Positions 1 through 8,120 of a DNA stretch of 64,000 bases are shown here, in pieces; position 1 is the first letter of the stretch, and every line of letters starts with the position of its first letter. The stretch is from Alphaproteobacteria bacterium (GTDB lineage: Bacteria; Pseudomonadota; Alphaproteobacteria; SMXS01). The notes under the pieces were generated by a model, which saw only the letters and a list, made by a program, of their open reading frames with translations, searched no databases and was not told where the DNA came from. The position numbers were made by a program, and so were the translations under genes. The stretch lies in NCBI GenBank assembly GCA_028284945.1, contig JANQQJ010000033.1:1-64000 (forward strand). Direction: 5' to 3'.

Positions 1-4
1 CAGG

Positions 5-101
5 CCGTTCGTGCTGAGGAGCCCGATTAGGGCGTCTCGAAGTGCGGGCGGCCGTTCATCCTTCGAGACGGCGCCTGACGGCACCTCCTCAGGTCGAACG
101 G
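5..101. repeat. Dispersed palindromic repeat element
   Basis: The outer arms at 5-21 and 85-101 match as reverse complements at 15 of 17 positions. An inner pair, CGTCTCGAAG at 33-42 and CTTCGAGACG at 61-70, matches perfectly. Together they would fold into a long imperfect hairpin. Elements with this CTGAGGAG...CTCCTCAG layout are common between genes in alphaproteobacteria; that is recalled knowledge, not a search result. It lies downstream of dctQ, where a TRAP large permease gene would normally follow closely. No coding sequence is visible in it. Confidence 0.7.
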
Positions 102-129
102 TGTTGTTCTGTCGTTGCATCACCACGCC

Positions 130-723
130 CTAGTCCTTCAACGGTTCTTCGCCGGCTTCAACCAGCTCGGCGTGGTGGGTTTCGGCGATAAAGGCGGCGT
201 GGCCGCGCAGGTGTTCAGGCCCGAAGAGATAGAGGATGCATTTCAGCGCAACTGCAAGGCCAGACAGCATCAAAAGAAAGAAGCCGATGGGGATCATGCT
301 CTTGATGATCCATCGGTCGCTCAGACCCGATTGCGGGGAGCCTTCGTTCAATGCATAGGCAAAGTCGGCAAAGATATAGCCCCAATAGACCAGGATCGCG
401 CAGTAGGGAATGACGAAGAGAACGGCGCCGATCAACTCGATCCACACCTTTGTGCGAGGTTTCATGCGATCGCGCAGAATCTCGATCCGCACATGAGCGT
501 CTTTCAGATAGGCATAGCCGAGACACAGCAGGAAGAGCGTTGCATGCAGATGCCATTCCAGTTCCTGCAGCTTGGTTGAGCTGACGATCTGCAGATTTTG
601 CGAGCGGGAGATCACGTCAAAAATGATCGCTGCCATCAAAAACAACGCCAGCCAGGCGGCAATGCGGCCGACACCGCTGACAAAGCGGTCGAGCCCGGTG
701 GTCAGTCGATCAATGAACTCCAT
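130..723 (-). CDS. dctQ: TRAP transporter small permease (DctQ type)
   Basis: The 197-residue protein has four hydrophobic stretches (about residues 20-40, 58-75, 90-115 and 142-168), the topology of the DctQ subunit of tripartite ATP-independent periplasmic transporters. The segment with WHL near residue 57 and the following KDAHVRIEI are typical of the family. It partners a substrate-binding protein and a large DctM permease to import organic acids using an ion gradient. It starts 9 bases after the dctP stop, so the two are one operon. No dctM is visible before the window edge. The substrate is unknown. Confidence 0.88.
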   Translation of the reverse strand: MEFIDRLTTGLDRFVSGVGRIAAWLALFLMAAIIFDVISRSQNLQIVSSTKLQELEWHLHATLFLLCLGYAYLKDAHVRIEILRDRMKPRTKVWIELIGAVLFVIPYCAILVYWGYIFADFAYALNEGSPQSGLSDRWIIKSMIPIGFFLLMLSGLAVALKCILYLFGPEHLRGHAAFIAETHHAELVEAGEEPLKD

Positions 724-732
724 CAGGCGGGC

Positions 733-1803
733 CTAGGGCAGGTAGCCGAGATCGCGCCAGATGGCGTTTTTCTCACGGAACGCGGCGAAAGATTCATGGG
801 CGCGTTTGAAGTCCTCGCTCTTGGCGGATTCCTCGACAATCACTTCTTCCCAGGCGTTGCGAAGCGCCTCAAGAACCTCGGGCGACCACTTCTGAATCTT
901 GACGCCTTTTTCCTTCAGGAACGTCAGGGCCTCTGCCTGGATGGCTTCACCCTCGGCGATGGAATAGCGCATGTTATCCCCACAAACGGCTTCGATCTGC
1001 GCCTTCTGCGTATCGTTGAGCGCGTCCCATTCGTCTTTGTTGATCATCAAGTCAAAGAACGTCGACTGCTGATGCCAGCCGGGGAAGTAATAATATTTCG
1101 CCGCCTGATAGAAGCCCAGATTGACATCGATGGCAGGCATCGAAAACTCGGTGCCGTCGATGGTGCCTAGCTCCAGCGCCGGGAAGATGTCGCCGGACGA
1201 CAGGAGTTGCGTGCTGGCACCCAGTTTCTCCAGCACTTTGCCGCCGAGGCCAAAGAAGCGGATTTTCAGTCCTTCCAGGTCCGCGGGCGTCTTGATCTCG
1301 TTCTTGAACCAGCCAGAAGCCTCCGGCGCGATCATGCCGCACATCACCGCATGGATGTTGTAGCGGTGATAGATCTCCTCGAAGATTTCCTGGCCGCCAC
1401 CGAAATAGTACCACGCCATATATTCATCGCCCCGCATGCCAAAGGGTACGGCGGAGAAAACCTGCAGCGCAGAAACCTTGCCGGCCCAATAGCCAGGTGT
1501 GGACCATGCAGCTTCCAGCGCGCCGACGGAGATGGCCTCAAACGCGTCCAGCGCCGGGACCAGTGCATTGGGCTGGTAGAACTCGATCTCGAAATCGCCT
1601 GCGGAAACGACTTCGAGCTGTTCGGCCAGCCGCAGGCCCAGTGTACCGATTTGCGGCAGCGTGCTGGGATAGGCGCTCGACAACTTCCATTTGACGGAGG
1701 GCTCACGAACGGGCTCATCACCAGCCGGTCCAGCCGCCTGTTCGCCAGCGCATGCCGCCAACATCAACGCCGTTGAGACGGCGAGTGCCTTAATACCCTT
1801 CAT
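733..1803 (-). CDS. dctP: TRAP transporter substrate-binding lipoprotein (DctP/TakP-like)
   Basis: This 356-residue protein is an extracellular solute-binding protein of family 7, which hands organic acids to the TRAP permease. Seen in the sequence: an N-terminal signal ending in the lipobox LAAC (Cys17), the conserved LKIRFFGLGGKVLEKLGAS stretch carrying the carboxylate-binding Arg, and the motif GTIDGTEF. The sequence is closest in style to the TakP class that binds 2-oxo acids, but the ligand cannot be read off. The lipobox is unusual because most TRAP binding proteins of Gram-negative bacteria are soluble in the periplasm. It is the first gene of the operon with dctQ. Confidence 0.88.
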   Translation of the reverse strand: MKGIKALAVSTALMLAACAGEQAAGPAGDEPVREPSVKWKLSSAYPSTLPQIGTLGLRLAEQLEVVSAGDFEIEFYQPNALVPALDAFEAISVGALEAAWSTPGYWAGKVSALQVFSAVPFGMRGDEYMAWYYFGGGQEIFEEIYHRYNIHAVMCGMIAPEASGWFKNEIKTPADLEGLKIRFFGLGGKVLEKLGASTQLLSSGDIFPALELGTIDGTEFSMPAIDVNLGFYQAAKYYYFPGWHQQSTFFDLMINKDEWDALNDTQKAQIEAVCGDNMRYSIAEGEAIQAEALTFLKEKGVKIQKWSPEVLEALRNAWEEVIVEESAKSEDFKRAHESFAAFREKNAIWRDLGYLP

Positions 1804-1967
1804 GTGACTGGTCTTCCCCTAGATGTCTTGGGGGTTCTTATAGGGGCTAAAAGTCATCCCCTCAACGGTGAGGCTGCGGGTTATTCTGGCGGTGAACGTC
1901 CGTCCGGCTTTCAGACATTGTCAAACCGGGTTAATCTTCGCCGCGGAGCCAACCGCCGGAGGGGCAG

Positions 1968-2684
1968 ATGACGAACCTCATCATCGCAAGTGCCATATTT
2001 TTTCTTATTCACTCGCTTGTTTCAGGCACGGGTCTGCGGTTTGTGCTGATCGATAAGATCGGGCAGGGCGCTTACATGGCGATTTTCTCGCTGATCTCGC
2101 TGGGATCGATTATCTGGATGTCGATGGCCTATGGCGACGCGCCTTATGTCCACATTCCGGTGCTGGGCGACCTGCCGCCGTCTATCGATTATGTCACCTT
2201 GGTAATCATGTTCGTTGCGTTCGTGTTGGCGGTGGTGGGGATTACAACCAAGAACCCGACCGCGACCGGTCAGGAAGCGATGTTGCAAGGCGATGACGTC
2301 GCTTACGGCATCGTGCGCGTGACGCGACACCCTTTCCTGTTCGGGGCGGCGCTTTGGGCATTTGCCCACATCCTCAGTAACGGCGAACTGGCGTCCCTTA
2401 TCTTCTTTGGCACGTTTTTCGTCGTTGTCGTGCGGGGCATGGCCAATATCGATCGAAAGCGCGCCCGGGTTGACCCTGAGGGGTGGGAAAAGTTTGCCGC
2501 ACAAACATCCCGGGTCCCGTTTCTGGCCATTGCGCAGGGCCGCAATACGCTGAAGGTGGGAGAGCTGGGCATCGTGCGCCTTGTGGCCGCTATTGTAATC
2601 TTTGTGGTCATTTTCTACTTCCATGCGGAGATCTTTGGCGCCGCTGCTGGTGCCTGGATGGTAAGCGCGACAAGCCTTGGCTAA
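1968..2684 (+). CDS. NnrU family membrane protein
   Basis: The 238-residue integral membrane protein has about six hydrophobic segments and the family motif RVTRHPFLFGAALWAFAHILSNG (about residues 110-132), which resembles isoprenylcysteine and phospholipid methyltransferase-like membrane folds. NnrU was first noted near nitric-oxide reductase genes, and its biochemical role is unsettled. No denitrification gene is nearby, so a nitrogen-oxide role is not supported here. A strong ribosome site, GGAGGGG, precedes the ATG. The gene is divergent from dctP across a 164-base gap. Confidence 0.85.
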   Translation: MTNLIIASAIFFLIHSLVSGTGLRFVLIDKIGQGAYMAIFSLISLGSIIWMSMAYGDAPYVHIPVLGDLPPSIDYVTLVIMFVAFVLAVVGITTKNPTATGQEAMLQGDDVAYGIVRVTRHPFLFGAALWAFAHILSNGELASLIFFGTFFVVVVRGMANIDRKRARVDPEGWEKFAAQTSRVPFLAIAQGRNTLKVGELGIVRLVAAIVIFVVIFYFHAEIFGAAAGAWMVSATSLG

Positions 2685-2722
2685 GCCCTGGGCTGCCACG
2701 TCGTCAGAAAAAGGGGAGACCA

Positions 2723-3304
2723 ATGCAGAAAATGTTGAGTGCATTTGCTGTTCTTCTGATCTTGGGGATCGGAACAGCAGCCCACGCGGACACGCGCGAA
2801 GGCGCGGTGACGCTGAAGGCAACCGCGGCGGCCGCGGACGGAGGTGCCATGGACGAGGCGGGACCGCCCAAGGATACCGCCGGCTTTACTTGCCATGATG
2901 AAGATGGTGACACCTTCTGTTCATGCACCAGTCTCAAAGACTGCAATGCGCTGATTAAATCCGGTAAGTGCACCGGCGACCTGGAAATTCACGAAGAGGA
3001 CCCACCGGACGCGACCTGTGATTCAGATAGCGCGGATCAGCCGGCCAAGCCCGGCGGACTCAAGCTGAAGGCGGCCAGCAGTTCTGAGACGACGGCGCGT
3101 GTCAGCCCGGCATCGGCAACGAATATGACGCTGAAGGCGACCGGCCCCGGTGGTACCGAATTCGATTGTGACTATGACGATGACGGCAACAAGACCGGCT
3201 GCAAGTGCCACAGCACCAAAGACTGCATCAATATGTTCAAGAAAAAAGCATGCGGCGATTGGGACGTTGATGATCAGGGCACCAAGGCAAGCTGCGGGCC
3301 TTAG
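2723..3304 (+). CDS. Secreted protein with two six-cysteine modules, function unknown
   Basis: The 193-residue product starts at the ATG preceded by AAGGGGAG. It has a Sec signal peptide (cleavage near AHA, residue 22), then low-complexity Ala/Asp-rich linkers and two homologous modules. Module 1 uses Cys57, 66, 68, 74, 83 and 99; module 2 uses Cys149, 160, 162, 168, 177 and 191. The shared spacing is C-x8-10-C-x-C-x5-C-x8-C-x13-15-C. Both contain an S-x-KDC core, and TLKAT occurs before each module. Even cysteine numbers in an exported protein suggest disulfides or metal binding. Asp-rich loops could bind cations. I do not recognise the family. Confidence 0.7.
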   Translation: MQKMLSAFAVLLILGIGTAAHADTREGAVTLKATAAAADGGAMDEAGPPKDTAGFTCHDEDGDTFCSCTSLKDCNALIKSGKCTGDLEIHEEDPPDATCDSDSADQPAKPGGLKLKAASSSETTARVSPASATNMTLKATGPGGTEFDCDYDDDGNKTGCKCHSTKDCINMFKKKACGDWDVDDQGTKASCGP

Positions 3305-3440
3305 CGGTGTTGCCATTCAAACACACTTCGGGAATTTCTGGCTTTAGGGCCTGAAATTCCCCGGAGCCAACTTTACTTAATAAGAGTTGCTCCTCTATAT
3401 TTTGACGAGGTGTTGGGAGCACATACCAAATGAGGTGGTC

Positions 3441-3680
3441 ATGAGGGTGGCCATGTCAAACGGGATGGAGACTCCGATGGACGATAATCTCGTCTTAGTG
3501 CTGACAACCTTGCCGAAATACTTGCTCGTGACGGCGATGATTGGTGCGCTGCTTGGGTTTGAGCTCGCGCGCACGAACGGCTTCAGCCGCCTGAAATCTA
3601 CCGTGCGCGGCGGATCGATCGGTGCCGTTATCGGTGGCGTCGTCGTTGGCAGCGTGACGACGGTTGTGAGCTATATTTAG
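3441..3680 (+). CDS. Small two-helix membrane protein, unknown
   Basis: This short product (about 79 residues from the ATG at 3441) has two hydrophobic segments: one around LLVTAMIGALLGFEL and a Gly/Val-rich one near the C-terminus (GAVIGGVVVGSV). The second looks like a glycine-zipper helix of the kind found in small envelope proteins. Other in-frame ATGs occur at 3453, 3465 and 3477. The first two each have a GAGG-like site about 5 bases upstream, so the start is uncertain. The stop lies 8 bases before the putative lipoprotein gene, which suggests co-expression. I do not recognise the family. Confidence 0.55.
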   Translation: MRVAMSNGMETPMDDNLVLVLTTLPKYLLVTAMIGALLGFELARTNGFSRLKSTVRGGSIGAVIGGVVVGSVTTVVSYI

Positions 3681-3687
3681 CCGCCGA

Positions 3688-4206
3688 CTGGCCCGGCACG
3701 GATTTGCTGTCGTTCTGACAGGTATTCTAACCGCGTGTCAGGCCGCACCTGCTTCTGATCCCAGGGTGCGGATCATCAATCCCGTCAATATTGCGATCTA
3801 CCAAAGTTTTGAATTCGCCCAGGCGGCGCCGATGGTGCGCCAGGCCATGGCGTTTCCAGACATGGACGCACGGGCTGTCGATCAAGCGGTCAGGGCAGCC
3901 GTGACGGACGAGCTTTCACGAAAGGGATATGCCCGTGCGCCGGGCGGAGAACTCTCCATCCGGTTCACGGTCGACATGAAGGAACTGGTCGATATCGACC
4001 GGGCCTATGGTCTCAGTGCGCGGGACGCCCGGGTGGAAGAGGGCGAGCTTGTCGCCGTATTCGCGGTCTATTTCAACGAGGCAGCGACCGGCACCAATGT
4101 CTGGCGGGTCGAGACCGAGGGGCCTTGGAATGAAGGCGAGGGCGAGCTGGCAAACGTCAGCCGTTTGGTGCAGGCTGCGCTGCGTCAGGTACCAAGACAC
4201 AAATAA
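3688..4206 (+). CDS. Putative lipoprotein with a non-AUG start
   Basis: The nearest standard start, GTG at 3766, would give a 146-residue protein without a signal. The frame stays open upstream to a stop at 3667-3669, and the extra codons read as a textbook lipoprotein signal: basic residues, then FAVVLTGILTAC (lipobox LTAC, Cys at 3736-3738). No ATG, GTG or TTG exists in that extension. CTG at 3688 is the best candidate start (172 residues), possibly coupled to the previous gene's stop. The mature part resembles small DUF4136-type lipoproteins, with little certainty. A sequencing error that removed an ordinary start is the main alternative. Confidence 0.5.
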   Translation: MARHGFAVVLTGILTACQAAPASDPRVRIINPVNIAIYQSFEFAQAAPMVRQAMAFPDMDARAVDQAVRAAVTDELSRKGYARAPGGELSIRFTVDMKELVDIDRAYGLSARDARVEEGELVAVFAVYFNEAATGTNVWRVETEGPWNEGEGELANVSRLVQAALRQVPRHK

Positions 4207-4240
4207 CGCTGCCGACGGCAGCTAGCCGGAAGAAGCCCCT

Positions 4241-5248
4241 ATGTACGTCACGCGAAACATCGCCATTCGAAACACGTTTTGGGATTCATGGCGTTTCCTG
4301 CTGGCGGTGGTCCTGTGGTCGTCGCTGATTGTCGTTCTGCATGAATGGTTTGGCTTTACGGCCTTGGCCGTTCCGGCCTTGCCTGTTGGAACCATCGGCA
4401 TCGCGGTGTCGCTCTATCTGGGGTTCAAGAGCAAGGCGTCCTATGACCGCTGGTGGGAGGCGCGGAAGATCTGGGGCCAGATCGTCAATGACAGCCGGAC
4501 ATGGGGAAACATGGTTAAGACCTATGCGCCGGATGATGTCGCGAAAGAACTGATCTACCGGCACATGGCCTGGATGAATGCGCTGGCCTTTCAGCTGCGC
4601 AAGACGTCCCGGCTCAAGCCCTCACAGCATCTCCACATGTTCGACTACCGCCTTACCGGGGGCGAAGACAAACACCACGGCGACCCGGAGAGTTACCTGA
4701 AATTTCTCGACGGCCCTGAGCGCGATGAAATGGCTGGCTACCAGAATCCGGCCACGCAGATTGTCATGCGTCAGGGTGACCGGCTGAAAGAGCTGGTGAA
4801 GGATGGCGCGCTGGACACGTTCCGCCATGTCAGCATGACTGAGCGGCTGGCGAGCCTCTATGACAATCAGGGTAAGTGCGAGCGGATCAAGAACACACCC
4901 TTTCCGCGGCAGGTGGCCTATTTCGGCGCTGTCTTTACCTGGATTTTTGTACTGCTGACGCCACTGGCGTTGGTCGATTCCATTGCCGCCGAAATTGAGC
5001 GCTTCAAGCTCACCGGGTCGGCAGAAGTCGAATATCTGCTTATCCTGGTGCCGTTCAGCGCGGTGATCGGCTGGGTCTTCATCATGATGGAGAAGATCAG
5101 CGACTCCCATGAAGACCCGTTCGAAGGCGGCCCCACCGACGTGTCGATCTCGGCACTCTGCCGGGTGATTGAAATTGATCTGCGGGAGGCACTCGGCGAA
5201 ACCGACATCCCGCCCAAACTGGAGCCGGTGAACGGGGTTCTTTATTGA
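4241..5248 (+). CDS. Bestrophin-family anion channel protein
   Basis: The 335-residue membrane protein belongs to the bestrophin/UPF0187 family. Seen: the N-terminal TRNIAIRNTFWDSWR, a first hydrophobic pair at about residues 20-65, the family signature YDRWWEARKIWGQIVNDSR (about 68-86), and a C-terminal membrane region ending in the acidic HEDPFEGGPTDVSI stretch, equivalent to the cytoplasmic calcium-clasp region of eukaryotic bestrophins. Bacterial members form pentameric ion channels, cation-selective in at least one studied case. Length is normal for the family. No partner gene is evident. Confidence 0.87.
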   Translation: MYVTRNIAIRNTFWDSWRFLLAVVLWSSLIVVLHEWFGFTALAVPALPVGTIGIAVSLYLGFKSKASYDRWWEARKIWGQIVNDSRTWGNMVKTYAPDDVAKELIYRHMAWMNALAFQLRKTSRLKPSQHLHMFDYRLTGGEDKHHGDPESYLKFLDGPERDEMAGYQNPATQIVMRQGDRLKELVKDGALDTFRHVSMTERLASLYDNQGKCERIKNTPFPRQVAYFGAVFTWIFVLLTPLALVDSIAAEIERFKLTGSAEVEYLLILVPFSAVIGWVFIMMEKISDSHEDPFEGGPTDVSISALCRVIEIDLREALGETDIPPKLEPVNGVLY

Positions 5249-5277
5249 GCTCCAGGCCTGCCGGAATGCTTGCTTGC

Positions 5278-5874
5278 CTACTTGATCATGCGGAAATGTT
5301 CGCTTGCTAGCCAACTGCGCATAAAGGTCGCATCGCAGATGTGATAGGCCCAAATTCTTGAGTCGACCGTTCCATACGTCACAGCGTGAATCTCACCTTC
5401 ATAATCAGAGAGCCACTCTTCGAGCTCCGGTTCTATGTCCCGCCAATCAGTTTTTCCATGCTCTATGGGTACCAACTCGCCCGGATTAAGCAATCCATCT
5501 AAATCTACTACGCCGTCAAACAGTTCTGCAAAGTAGAGTGCCAGCTCGCCGAGCACTCTATGGTCCTCCTCGTCGTTACACATTGCTGCCAAACCAATTT
5601 CATGTTTTGGCAAGAAGCCAACGTGATGCTCAATCTCCGTCAATTCTTCTTCGCCATACTCGGAGTCTTCGTTGCCGGTTTCCGTATGGGAAAAAAGGAA
5701 CGGTCTGGCATGCTGGTCCGTGGCGACTGTGTCTCCGATAGGAACGGTGGAATTGATCCAGATTTTGTTCTCGTCTTGAACCGAGCTAATAAGATCAAGC
5801 GCGTGTTGGATCTGCTTCAGCTGACGTCCAGTCGGTGCAGCTTGAAGCAAGACCATCGCAGTTGGCCCAGCCAT
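5278..5874 (-). CDS. Uncharacterised acidic protein, lower-GC gene coupled to the VWA gene
   Basis: The 198-residue protein is acidic and soluble with no signal peptide. It opens with MAGPTAMVLLQ, which I associate loosely with DUF6368-type proteins; this is unverified. Its ATG lies 4 bases after the VWA gene stop, so translation is probably coupled. Its base composition is visibly more AT-rich than its neighbours, a sign of recent acquisition. Small acidic orphan proteins of this kind are often immunity proteins, but no toxin partner is seen. The 3' end converges on the bestrophin gene. Confidence 0.65.
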   Translation of the reverse strand: MAGPTAMVLLQAAPTGRQLKQIQHALDLISSVQDENKIWINSTVPIGDTVATDQHARPFLFSHTETGNEDSEYGEEELTEIEHHVGFLPKHEIGLAAMCNDEEDHRVLGELALYFAELFDGVVDLDGLLNPGELVPIEHGKTDWRDIEPELEEWLSDYEGEIHAVTYGTVDSRIWAYHICDATFMRSWLASEHFRMIK

Positions 5875-5878
5875 TGCG

Positions 5879-7054
5879 CTACCGGCTCAGTTCCTTCATC
5901 GCGCGTTCCAGTCCTTCGAGCGTCATGGGGAACATGCGGTGGGACATGATCTGCTTGAGTATCTCAATCGACGGCGTTGAATCCCAATAGCCTTCAGGCA
6001 CCGGATTCAGCCAGACCGCCTTGGGATAGACGCTGAGCATGCGCTGCATCCAGCTTTCGCCCGATTCCTCGTTCCAGTGCTCGACTGATCCGCCCGGATG
6101 GACGATTTCATAGGGGCTCATGGTCGCGTCGCCGACAAAGATGACTTTGTAGTCGTGTGGATAGGTGTGCATCACCTGATAGGTACCCAGCTTGTCGGCC
6201 CGGCGGCGCACATTGTCCTGCCACACTTCTTCGTACAGGCAGTTGTGGAAATAGAAATATTCCAGGTTCTTGAACTCGGTGCGCGCGGCTGAAAACAATT
6301 CCTCGCAGACCTTGATATGCGGGTCCATCGAGCCGCCGACATCGAAGAACAGCAGCACTTTGACGCTGTTATGCCGTTCAGGGACCATTTTCAGGTCCAG
6401 ATAACCGGCGTTTTTCGCCGTCGAGCGGATGGTATCCGGCAGGTCGAGTTCCTCGGCATTGCCGTCGCGGGCCCAGCGGCGCAGGCGGCGCAGCGCCACT
6501 TTCATGTTGCGGGTGCCGATCTCCAGCCCGTCATCCAGATTTTTGAATTCGCGCTTGTCCCAGACTTTGACGGCCTTGTTGTTCTTGTTCTTGTCCTGGC
6601 CGATGCGCACACCGGCGGGGTTATAGCCGTGGGCGCCATAGGGCGACTTGCCGTTGGTGCCGATCCACTTGTTGCCGCCCTCATGGCGCTCGTCCTGTTC
6701 TTCCATGCGCTTCTTGAGGGTTTCCATGAGCTCGTCCCAGTCCATGGCTTCCAGCGCGGCTTTTTCTTCCTCGGTGAAGAACTTTTCCGTCAGCTGTTTC
6801 AGCCAATCTTCGGGAATTTCATGGACGTCGTCTTCGGCCGTGAACTCGATGCCCTCAAAGCACTTGCCGAACACCCGGTCGAATTTGTCGAGGTTCTTCT
6901 CATCCTTCACCAGCGCAGAGCGCGACAGATAATAGAACTCATTGACGTTGTAGCGGGCGACACCCTTGTCGAGCGCTTCCAGCAGGGTCAGATACTCACG
7001 CAAGGTGACAGGCACCTTGGCGTTGCGCAGTTCATAGAAGAATTCGGTGAACAT
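5879..7054 (-). CDS. VWA domain protein, CoxE-like
   Basis: The 391-residue protein has an N-terminal helical region that opens like CoxE proteins (FFYELRNAKVPVTLREYLTLLEAL), a charged linker, and a C-terminal von Willebrand factor A domain. The metal-site motif is DVGGSMD (Asp238, Ser242), with later partners GDATMSP. CoxE/VWA proteins act with MoxR-type AAA+ ATPases as chaperones in metal-cofactor maturation or complex assembly. Here the MoxR gene is immediately upstream, 41 bases away, on the same strand. No carbon monoxide dehydrogenase genes are in view, so the client is unknown. Confidence 0.88.
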   Translation of the reverse strand: MFTEFFYELRNAKVPVTLREYLTLLEALDKGVARYNVNEFYYLSRSALVKDEKNLDKFDRVFGKCFEGIEFTAEDDVHEIPEDWLKQLTEKFFTEEEKAALEAMDWDELMETLKKRMEEQDERHEGGNKWIGTNGKSPYGAHGYNPAGVRIGQDKNKNNKAVKVWDKREFKNLDDGLEIGTRNMKVALRRLRRWARDGNAEELDLPDTIRSTAKNAGYLDLKMVPERHNSVKVLLFFDVGGSMDPHIKVCEELFSAARTEFKNLEYFYFHNCLYEEVWQDNVRRRADKLGTYQVMHTYPHDYKVIFVGDATMSPYEIVHPGGSVEHWNEESGESWMQRMLSVYPKAVWLNPVPEGYWDSTPSIEILKQIMSHRMFPMTLEGLERAMKELSR

Positions 7055-7095
7055 GGTCTTTTCCTTATACCCGCTCGCCGGGAATGATGGAAATC

Positions 7096-7941
7096 CTATC
7101 GGTTCTCCCGGCGGGTCAGGAAGGCCAGACGCTCGAACAAATGCACGTCCTGTTCGTTCTTCAGCAGCGCACCATGCAATGGCGGGATCAGCTTATTGGG
7201 ATCGCGTTCGCGCAGGATCTCTTCTGGCATGTCTTCGGCCATGAGCAGCTTCAGCCAATCAAGCAGTTCTGACGTCGACGGCTTTTTCTTCAGGCCGGGC
7301 ACATCGCGCACCTCATAGAAGATTTTCAGTGCTTCCGAGACCAGGGTCTTTTGAATTTCCGGGAAGTGGACACCGATGATGTCGCGCATCGTGTCCGGGT
7401 CCGGGAACTGGATGTAGTGAAAGAAGCAGCGGCGCAGAAACGCGTCCGGCAGTTCTTTTTCATTGTTGGACGTGATCATCACGATCGGGCGGTTCTTTGC
7501 GACGATCTGTTCCTGCGTCTCGTAGACAAAGAACTCCATGCGGTCGAGTTCGAGCAGCAGATCGTTCGGAAACTCAATGTCGGCCTTGTCGATCTCATCG
7601 ATCAGCAGGACCGGGGACTCGTCGCCTTCGAAAGCCTCCCACAGCTTGCCCTTGACGATGTAGTTGGAAATGTCGTGGACCTTTTCGTCGCCGAGCTGCG
7701 AATCCCGCAGGCGCGACACCGCGTCATATTCGTAAAGGCCCTGCTGCGCCTTGGTGCTGGATTTGATATGCCACTGGATCAACGGCTTGTTCAGCGCGCG
7801 CGCAACCTCTTCGGCCAGCACGGTCTTGCCAGTGCCCGGTTCGCCTTTGATCAAAAGCGGACGGCCAAGGGTGATGGAGGCGTTGACCGCAACCATCAGG
7901 TCTTCGGTTGCGACGTAGGTATCTGTACCTTCGAATTTCAT
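7096..7941 (-). CDS. MoxR-family AAA+ ATPase
   Basis: I chose the ATG at 7941 (281 residues), because the family begins close to the KFEGTDTYVATEDL stretch; the open frame extends further upstream without conservation. Walker A is GEPGTGKT (33-40) and Walker B is VLLIDEIDKAD; the sensor-1 region is VMITSNNEKELPDAFLRRC. These hexameric ATPases remodel client proteins together with a VWA partner, and that partner follows directly downstream. The pair forms an operon with the lower-GC gene at 5278-5874. It is divergent from the ArfA-like gene. Confidence 0.9.
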   Translation of the reverse strand: MKFEGTDTYVATEDLMVAVNASITLGRPLLIKGEPGTGKTVLAEEVARALNKPLIQWHIKSSTKAQQGLYEYDAVSRLRDSQLGDEKVHDISNYIVKGKLWEAFEGDESPVLLIDEIDKADIEFPNDLLLELDRMEFFVYETQEQIVAKNRPIVMITSNNEKELPDAFLRRCFFHYIQFPDPDTMRDIIGVHFPEIQKTLVSEALKIFYEVRDVPGLKKKPSTSELLDWLKLLMAEDMPEEILRERDPNKLIPPLHGALLKNEQDVHLFERLAFLTRRENR

Positions 7942-8120
7942 GGGGCGTTCCCGGTTATCTTTGATTGCGGTGCAACCTAGAGCATGACGTGAGCAGATTG
8001 AAGCCCTTCTATATCTTGTTGTTCCATGGACATTGGCTATTCCGTCCCTATCTGTGCTAGAGCACCGCGTGTTCGCCCAATGGTGGGTGAGCGCCATGAA
8101 GGATGAATGGAACAACGGAT

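Noticed and set aside
5278-7054. Toxin-antitoxin or phage-defence module
   Set aside because: The neighbours are a MoxR-VWA chaperone pair with no nuclease, protease or toxin domain; composition alone does not support a defence role.
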